Assembly (NCBI RefSeq): GCF_023078275.1
Contig: NC_062978.1
Location: forward strand, 9,438,585-9,502,584
Direction: 5' to 3'
DNA: 64,000 bases
Source of the DNA: Leguminivora glycinivorella
Taxonomy: Eukaryota; Arthropoda; Insecta; Lepidoptera; Tortricidae
Shown here piece after piece: positions 56,840-64,000 of this stretch. The translations under genes were made by a program, and so were the position numbers. A model generated the notes under the pieces. The model was not told the origin of the DNA. It saw only the letters and a list, made by a program, of their open reading frames with translations, and searched no databases. Within the stretch, counting starts at the first letter, position 1; the number at the start of each line of letters is the position of its first letter.

Positions 56840-57045
56840 GCGGAGGTAAAGTAGTTACATTTGGTGACGTGACCAAGGGATCTAAGATGTGCTCTATAGA
56901 ACACATCTTGGATACCAAGGTTTACAAATAAATAATAGAAAGTAGCCTTGCCAGGCTACTTTTGGTGCCGAGCAACCAGAATTTTAATAACCTTATTTTA
57001 TTAGCTTTACCAGGCTACATTTGTTGCTGTGAAGACGAGTGGGTG
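56840..57045 (+). repeat. Three primer-site-like motifs in series
   Basis: GTTACATTTGGTGACGTGACC (56853), GCTACTTTTGGTGCCGAGCA (56956) and GCTACATTTGTTGCTGTGAA (57014) share a TAC-TTTGGTG layout. Two of them follow CCAGGCTAC. One may be the primer binding site; the repetition suggests local duplication. Function is unproven. Confidence 0.35.
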
Positions 57046-57141
57046 TGCTGTATTTCTGACTTATTTCATCTCTAAATAAAACTCATATACCTAAAATTTT
57101 TATTCATTCGCTATTTCATAAAAACTAAAATAACTTTATCG

Positions 57142-60100
57142 TTAATAAACACGTCTGTAGTATTTTCTTCCATTGTTTATTATTGCCGCATTCCGAGCGA
57201 AGTCATGCATCAGTACAGAACCAATGATATTTTCGTCTTCCTTTGGTACCTGAAACATAAAATAATAAAATTAAAGTAGCGTAGTAAACTAAGACAAAAA
57301 AATATTTCTAGGAAATTAGTTCATAGTCGTAGTGGTTAAACATCGTCCCCAATAGGCGATTCGGGTTGCATTGCTACGTAGCAATTGTTGGCATTGGCGC
57401 ATCTTGACGTTCCCTTGCGCCTGTGCGTAGTACTATTATTTACTCTGTGTCTTAATGTATGTTTTTATGGCTGTTGTATAGGCAGGGCAAGTACTGGAAA
57501 TACTAGGTACTTATATAGAAAATACCCATGTATCAAAATAATAGGAAGCGCGGAGCTGTAGCACTTTAGAAGAGTTTGCCACCTCGTGACCGGAATTGGA
57601 AACATAAGTGTGTACACTATGTACAATAGCAATAGAATTTCATGTTAAAACAAATAGTTCTCTATATGTCTAGTACATTTTCATAGCAGGCTCTGCCATC
57701 TTCAGGGCTATTTTGAAAGCTCACATCACGTTTGCACTTCACACCGGAGATCGGATAGCTTCGATGCTGTCTTATATAGTCTATGAACACTCTCTGATGA
57801 TATACATATTCCTAGCAGACGCTAAATTGACAGAATTTCATTCATAGGCAGGATAACTACAGTCTAGATGTAAGGTTATTTTCCTAAAATAATCCAGGAT
57901 ACCTAAGCCCTAGATTTAAGACCTAGTAATACTAGAAGATAGGCTCTAGTCTAATGCTTATGGGGGCGCGATTATTTATTGTCGCGCAGATGTACAAAAT
58001 GGTAGGTGGCATTCCGCCATTTTTCTATGAATGCTGAATAACTACACGCATGTGGTACTATGACAGTACCTCCTTCGATGGATGGTTTGTTTGCATTTTA
58101 GTTGTCACTCTATAATCTACATATTGGCTTACAGGATTTCATACATCATACAATAATTTGGCAAATTGTTTGTACCAAATATTGTCACTGTAGTGCAGCC
58201 ATGAGAAGAACAGGTTTCTGTCTGTTAAGATATAGGTATTAATAATATTAGGACTAATTTAAGTTCATTAGCTTATAAGTTGTCATACATTTTCATACTA
58301 CATCCGTGGTAAACAAGCATATGTCCCGCTTGATGGTAAGCGGTCACCGTAGCCTATGTCTGCCAATTATTTCAATAAATTAAATGCACTGTACGAATTT
58401 CAACTTTCTATAGGTATACATTTTTACTGTAGTAATACAAATAAGTATGTATGTATAAATAAGATTTTCAATAGCTCCATATGACATGAGTTCGATACCT
58501 CACATGATAAGCTGTAGGCTAGTCTAAAATAGTAAGTGTAAGACCATACAATCATTATGTTCGGTAGATTGTGTACACAGCTTTTATACAATATTACACA
58601 AGTCAGGAGTATGCCAACATACTGTACTTCATTACAACCATGTCAAACATATCCTACGAAATATTAGCATTACCAGCATCTGGGAGGTCGTACCTCGCCA
58701 TACCTTAACTCCATCACTGCTTGCTCATTGTCACAATTGCTCAAATAATTTTATGAAAATTGATTGAAACTTGTAATATTCCTGTTAAGTAGGCATAGAT
58801 AATAAGCACCATTACTACTATAAAACCATATTTTACTGAGGTTCAGAAATAGTATGAATGTGGTACGCAGTAGGTATGTAAACTTACCTGATATGACCGG
58901 GTCCAGTCTGATTGTCGGATTACTTTGTAGTTCAGTAACGTTGAACATGAGCTGGTTGTGCAGATCAGCGAGACTGAAAAGAAATAGTCAGACATTAGAA
59001 ATGTTCATATATTATAAGAAATAAAAGGGTTTAGTTTTAGAGTGGGGTTCTGCCAAATGGGAACAATATTATTTCACTTATCTACTCACGGGGGCGCGTC
59101 GCTTAATTTTTGGAACTAAGACACGCCCATGAGAAATATTGTGTCAGAAAAAACAACGCATACAGCAAAATGTACAAAAGGAAAAAAAAAATATTAAAAA
59201 GTTTGAGAACCCCTGCCTAGCAGTTCATATCTACATGAGCTAGGACATAAATGAGTTAGTAATAAGTTTGCTTAACCAATAAAATTAGGATAAATTAATG
59301 TAAGTTCAATTTTCACTTCATCGCTTATTGCCATCGCTATACTTCGCCTAAGTTATCTAAATGTAATAATTAGTATGAGCTATTATAAAAAAATAAAAGT
59401 ACCTTTCGTTTATATGAAGTCAGTAGATATATGGAAGACGGTCCAACTGAAGCATGGCCTCTCGGGTAAAACCTGAAATTGTATATATGAAAAAAAAAAT
59501 AGTTAAAAAAAGGGTGTATGTATGTTTAAGGAATCTTATTTATAAATACGTATCATTAAGATTGTTTATATTTATCTAGGCCATTCACAGTTAGAAAAAA
59601 AAAGGACCTACCATACCCATTTTTCTAAGTAATGTAAACTTTCCTGCCGAGTCGTTTTACTCACTAAGTAGAGTTAATTAAGTTTAAAAAGTAGCTGTTT
59701 AGTGGCTATGATTTTTTGTACTTACTTGAGGATAGTGCTAAGTCGGAGTACAGTCCATAAAGGATACACCGGAAAATTCCTCAGTCCACCTGCACATTGC
59801 CGACAGCTGGTTGATGTTCTTCAATGATGATAATCCATTTCATATACTGAAAATTGATACATACACTATTTAAACTCATTGTAACACAAATAAAATCTAT
59901 GCTAAGTCTGGATTTTTAGTCTACATAATTTTATTTAAGTATCCAAAAATACAAAATTAAAGTTTTGACAAGTTTCAATGCCTATTTTTAAATGCCATGA
60001 CATTCATTTGAGGTCCTACAAATATTGCTTTCCATAATCCAGAGAAAGTTTATATGTTGGTACGGAAACAACGTTACAATTTCCAAGAACAGTTAGGTAG

Positions 60101-60700
60101 CCTAGATCAAATAAATTAGTCAAAGATATAATTTTAATGCTTACCGTTTAACCAAGGTATGTTCAGTTTCCATAAATATTGTTTTCCATAAAATTTGTGG
60201 CGGATGTGTAGAAATATCGGGCATTGTAAATTCCAATTAGATGTTGACTGAAAAATCAAACAACCATATAAACCTCTTTGAAAGTAGCAAATATATTTTG
60301 ACAGTTAGGACTATTTCACGTACATTTAGAATATTTAAGATCCTCTTAGGCAATGTGAAAGTCAGAAAGTACGAGTAACGTGGGGAAATTTATTATCATT
60401 AACTTATCTGACGACAGAACAATGAAATAAGCAACATTTCACCAATATATTCGGTCTAGTCGTTGTAGTTCGCAAGTATGTTCTGCTGGGTTTCGAAAAC
60501 GACGACTAGTTTGAAAACACATCAAATAATAAAACAAAAGCTTACCTTTCATGCAAAACTGCTTTTGAAGTAGGCAATTAGTTCACTTTATCAATTGAGG
60601 CATAGCCCGATAAGACATCCTTTGCATGGGCTGTTTGCTCATTAGATCATGAGTATGAGCACTAAATTCTTCTATTATCTTGATGAGAAACACAACAAAA
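57142..60700 (-). pseudogene. Candidate multi-exon transcript, coding status uncertain
   Basis: Five segments with good GT-AG borders on the minus strand: 60224-60145 (MPDISTHPPQILWKTIFMET..., 27 codons), 59846-59726, 59472-59403, 58973-58888 and 57249-57142 (VPKEDENIIGSVLMHDFARN... to a stop). A 5' non-coding exon may end at 60546 (donor GTAAGC). Exon phases fit one continuous frame through all five, but that frame has three stops: a TGA at the start of segment 2, a TAG near its end and a TAA near the end of segment 3. I recognise no family. It is either a gene that has decayed while keeping its introns, or a spliced non-coding RNA. It runs antisense to the LTR-like repeats that bracket it. 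Confidence 0.4.
58309..58362 (+). repeat. Common lepidopteran interspersed repeat fragment
   Basis: AAACAAGCATATGTCCCGCT and GGTCACCGTAGCCTATG match the family at 4958-5046. Confidence 0.55.
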
Positions 60701-62603
60701 CACATGTCCATTGCATTCACGTTTTTTTTTTCCAACAATAATGTCATGTCAATTTCGTAACCTCACTTTCGCTAACGGAAAATTACATTGCAATTGCAGT
60801 TCAGAGTTCAATTTGATAAAACAGGCTCATTTTGTCGACAAAATTATTTAGAAGTAACGCGTGTTTAGGGCAAATAATGTTTTGTTTGCATTTTCTTAGT
60901 TTGCTAAATGACAAAATGGCGAATATGGACGGTTCATGACCGGCGTCGGCGCAGAATTGCCTGTCGTATTGTTTAAGCAGATTAAAATAAAGCGAATATT
61001 TAAATAATCCTAGTTGTAGATCACGTAATTAATAATGAGCTAAAGAAAACAAAAACGGATCTGCCATTTTTTCGCGAACAAGCGGATTAGCGGTAAGCAT
61101 GACATAGATTAGAGAAAATAATTTAACCACAGATAACATATATATACGTTTTTCCCCGCCAAAAGGTGTTCTATTGGCGACATTACTCAAACTGTCATTG
61201 TTCTTAAGTTGGTATGCTTGATCCTCATACAATTTTGTAGCAGATGAATTATGATTAAGGTGTAACATGTTGTCCAATAGCTTGCGGTTAGTAATTACTT
61301 TATAAAATTAAATATAGATGAATGAATGACCCTTTATAAATAAAATGAAATTTTCTTTGCCTTAGAGTCAGGGTAGAGTGGGGTAAAATGGGATAGGTAA
61401 ACTTTTAAAATTATTATCTAGTTTTTATTTCCATTTTTATTATTTATTTTGATTACTTTTAAAAGCGTTGGCTTTCTGTAAACAATCGAGTGAAAGCGTA
61501 ATTGAGGAGGAATGAACGAGTGTGTGTGTGTGTGAATAATTTAGAGATGATGAATGTTTATAGATGTAAGAATGTTTTGAATGGGATGAATGACTGAATG
61601 ATGTGTGTCTTGAATGATTTTTTTTTATGGAATGAGTGGATTGATACGGACAGACAGCGCTGGAAAGTGGTCAAAACTAGTTTGGTCGGAATTTGCGAGA
61701 ACAAACAAGGGGGGAATTTTGGGAACACATTAGTCATAAAATTCTTATTGGTTAGGTTAAAATCCAATGGATTCGACCCATTTCAAGGGTAGTTTTTTGT
61801 GACTACTAACTATACAAGGTAATAAGACCCATACTAAAACCACACACCTCATCTTGAATGGGATGTATTTGACAATCGACATATTTTAGGGCCGATATCG
61901 TCTAGTGAGAACGAGGCTCTTTTCAATATTTGTTTCCTTGTTATGTGTTCGAATTTGTGAAGTTTAGTATCATCAAATCATTTCTTCATTTGATCATGAT
62001 ATGGTACCGAGTTGAGGTACATGCTTATGTCATTTAAGGTTTGTTTTATAAAAAAAAAAAAAACACATCCAAACAGATCTTAAGTCAGTATATTTTATTC
62101 AAGTATGAGACATGCGCCAAAACATGTGGCTGGAGTGATTAGGTAGAGGAATTGGTTTGAGTTCCGACAATGGAGATTGAAGGCTCTGGACTTATAATGA
62201 GAGCTCTAAAGGTTTCTTCGTAATTGCGTGGGAAGTTATTGTGAACTCGTTGAAATTATTACGATAATTATTCCGGTCCAACAGTGTGGATGGAATGAAT
62301 ATTCGCCGCGACCGGGGAACGAGCTAGCAAGAACGGGTTAATAGGACCTATCAGATTCACAACCTGGTATCCCTGGCGATGCGTGGACTCTGAGGAAGGA
62401 GTTATCATGGTTCATTGTCGAGATTCTGATGAGCTGATTTCAAAACTGAGTCGCTAGCAGTTGCATAGTATTGGAATACACACCACACGATTAGAAATGG
62501 GGGAATATTTCCGACTGATCTAGAGATATTAAACTTTTATTCAATTTATTGCTTCTTTTGCTAAATAAGATTAGATTTTTTTACAAACCACTTTGTATTC
62601 TGT
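60701..62603. other. Non-coding interior upstream of the 3' LTR-like repeat
   Basis: No gag, protease or polymerase frame is present. A GGGTAGAGTGGGGTAAAATG segment near 61371 resembles the end of a dispersed DNA repeat. Around 61500-61620 is a GAATGA/TGAATG-rich simple sequence. Confidence 0.4.
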
Positions 62604-62629
62604 AAAATAAATCTAATCTGGGGGCGAGT
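62604..62629 (+). promoter_or_regulatory. Polypurine-tract-like sequence before the 3' LTR
   Basis: CTGGGGGCGAGT directly precedes TGTAACAG at 62630, as expected for plus-strand priming of an LTR retrotransposon. It is preceded by AGATTAGATTT...AAATCTAATCT, a small inverted pair. Confidence 0.55.
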
Positions 62630-64000
62630 TGTAACAGAACAAGCGTCTAAGACGAGGAAAATGACTCGTTATTACATATAAAACTTACGGTGAATCAACT
62701 TATCCTTGACCAACTTTTTGGTGCATATTTCCTTTGGGATTTCATTGGATATTTTGACAAATAATATCTTTGAAGCTTTATCACATGTTTAGTCACGTCT
62801 TCACTCATAAAATTCACTGTTATTTGATGCAAAACAGGTTGGAATAACATATTTATCAACAAACTACGTTCACATGGACGGAATACTGACACTGACAGTT
62901 GTCAGCTGTGTAGCGTTCCGATATTATGTCTTGATTTCAATCACAGGTCATGAAAGTTGATAATGATTAGTAGTATACTTTCTGGATGTGTTTAATGTAG
63001 CATTTAGAAACAAAAATGATATTTTACTGCGTATTTGATCTACAAAACTAACTAAAACCCTTTAACAAAAAAATATCTGCATACCTATACTAACCGCAAT
63101 ACATAACTCTTCGTCGCTAACTAGGTATCAATAAAATTATTCCTATATCACTTTGGAACACGTGCAATCATGCAGGTGTTACTGTTGAGAAGCAAAAGCC
63201 TATATGCCAAACTGTCTTGGACATTAATACCTAAGGCATACGGCTTAGTAAACAAAGCAGTTATGATCTTTTTCTTATGCGCGTAATTTAGTTGTTATCC
63301 ATTGTCCCATGTCTCCGTTAGGTCTCTGGTATGTCTCCAGTCTCCAATATGTATCCAATATGTCTCTGTTAGGTCTCTGTTATGTCTCTGGTATGTCTCT
63401 AGTCTCCAATATGTCTCTAGTCCCCATTATGTATCCAATATGTATCCAATATGTCTCTGTTATGTCTCTGGTATGTCTCTAGTCTCCAGTATGTCTCTAG
63501 TCCCCATTATGTATCCAATATGTATCCAATATGTCTCTGTTAGGTCTCTGTTATGTCTCTGGTATGTCTCCAGTCTCCATTATGTCCCCAGTCGCTGCTA
63601 TGTCTCTAATAGATACTATAAAAGGGCCGGGGCAGGCCGTCGCAGGTCATTCTTAAAATATCTACAAGACTAACAGTGTCTCTGGCTTTCGTGTGTTACT
63701 GGTGAGTGAAGTTGTTCTGCTATTATTTCTCTGTTTGTTTTTACTTGGAAATTATTCTAAGTGATTGTAAACTTTGAAATTGTGTCTCTGTTTGATTGTG
63801 CGGGGACAATATCGTCGTACAGTTGAACCTAGACCTGTGGTGGAATTGCTTTACTGTCAGTTGTGGGGTTATTTTAGTGTTCTATTTATAGTGTAGTGTT
63901 ACATTTAAATTAATGTGTATAGTGAAGTTTTCTGTGCTTTGTTTCATGAGTGCCGTCAAGCAATACAAAGACTGGGTCGATGTATGGCTGGTGCTTGGAG
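62630..64000 (+). repeat. Putative 3' LTR, cut by the window end
   Basis: Nearly identical to 53626-54996 over its whole visible 1371 bp. It includes the same tandem array and TATA box (63617-63624). Confidence 0.8.

Larger units (their letters stand above)
53626..56859 (+). repeat. Putative 5' LTR of a long-LTR element (first ~1.37 kb proven by repeat)
   Basis: From TGTAACAGAACAAGCGTCTA at 53626 the sequence is repeated at 62630 up to the window end, with only about one indel seen over 1.37 kb. The 3' limit is not visible from the repeat; I propose 56859, where TAGTTACA is followed by a primer-site-like TTTGGTGACGTGACCAAGGG. That would be an unusually long LTR of 3.2 kb, so the true end may be nearer 55 kb. 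Contains a tandem array, a TATA box and no protein domain. The long frames over the array are artefacts. Confidence 0.6.

Overview
The window is eukaryotic nuclear DNA, almost certainly from a moth or butterfly. Genes are split by GT-AG introns, intergenic DNA is AT-rich and packed with palindromic MITEs, and several repeat families have the look of common lepidopteran repeats, such as a fragment built around ACCGTAGCCTATG and tRNA-derived SINEs. No bacterial or viral gene organisation is visible.

Region 1 (about 0.4-18.1 kb, minus strand) is one complete gene, the phosphorylase kinase regulatory alpha subunit. Seventeen coding exons join with consistent phase into about 1229 residues, close to the usual length. 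It has two homologous, equal-length (148 nt) alternative exons, and its exons 10, 11 and 17 have each been copied in tandem at their 3' ends; the exon 10 array has 14 copies of a 152-bp unit. MITEs and SINE-like insertions fill its introns.

Region 2 (18.1-20.4 kb) is the upstream spacer, holding a 5'-truncated non-LTR retrotransposon with an RNase H domain, then a plus-strand gene for a small single-pass membrane protein with one apparent frameshift. Region 3 (22.7-37.4 kb, plus) is an adenylyl cyclase of the type 9 / Ac13E class in seven exons. Its introns contain a GC-rich foldback, a dead mariner and a 3.2-kb palindromic transposon with a nested insertion. Two places need a small indel or an unseen exon to keep the frame.

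Region 4 (40.1-47.4 kb) is a 7.3-kb element with identical 169-bp LTRs and a CTTT target duplication but no coding capacity; its interior is a series of tandem repeats and hairpins. Region 5 (50.9-53.4 kb, minus) is the 3' end of a Cys-loop ligand-gated chloride channel, with a four-copy tandem array of its penultimate exon (two copies intact) and an RTE-type insertion that duplicated a splice donor. Region 6 (53.6-64.0 kb) has two near-identical LTR-like direct repeats at least 1.37 kb long. They bracket a possible antisense multi-exon transcript and no gag or pol.

The functional genes share a signalling theme: a cyclase making cAMP, a kinase subunit that receives the resulting PKA signal, and an ion channel. 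They are not an operon, and their adjacency need not mean anything. The recurring unusual theme is tandem duplication of exon ends and exons.
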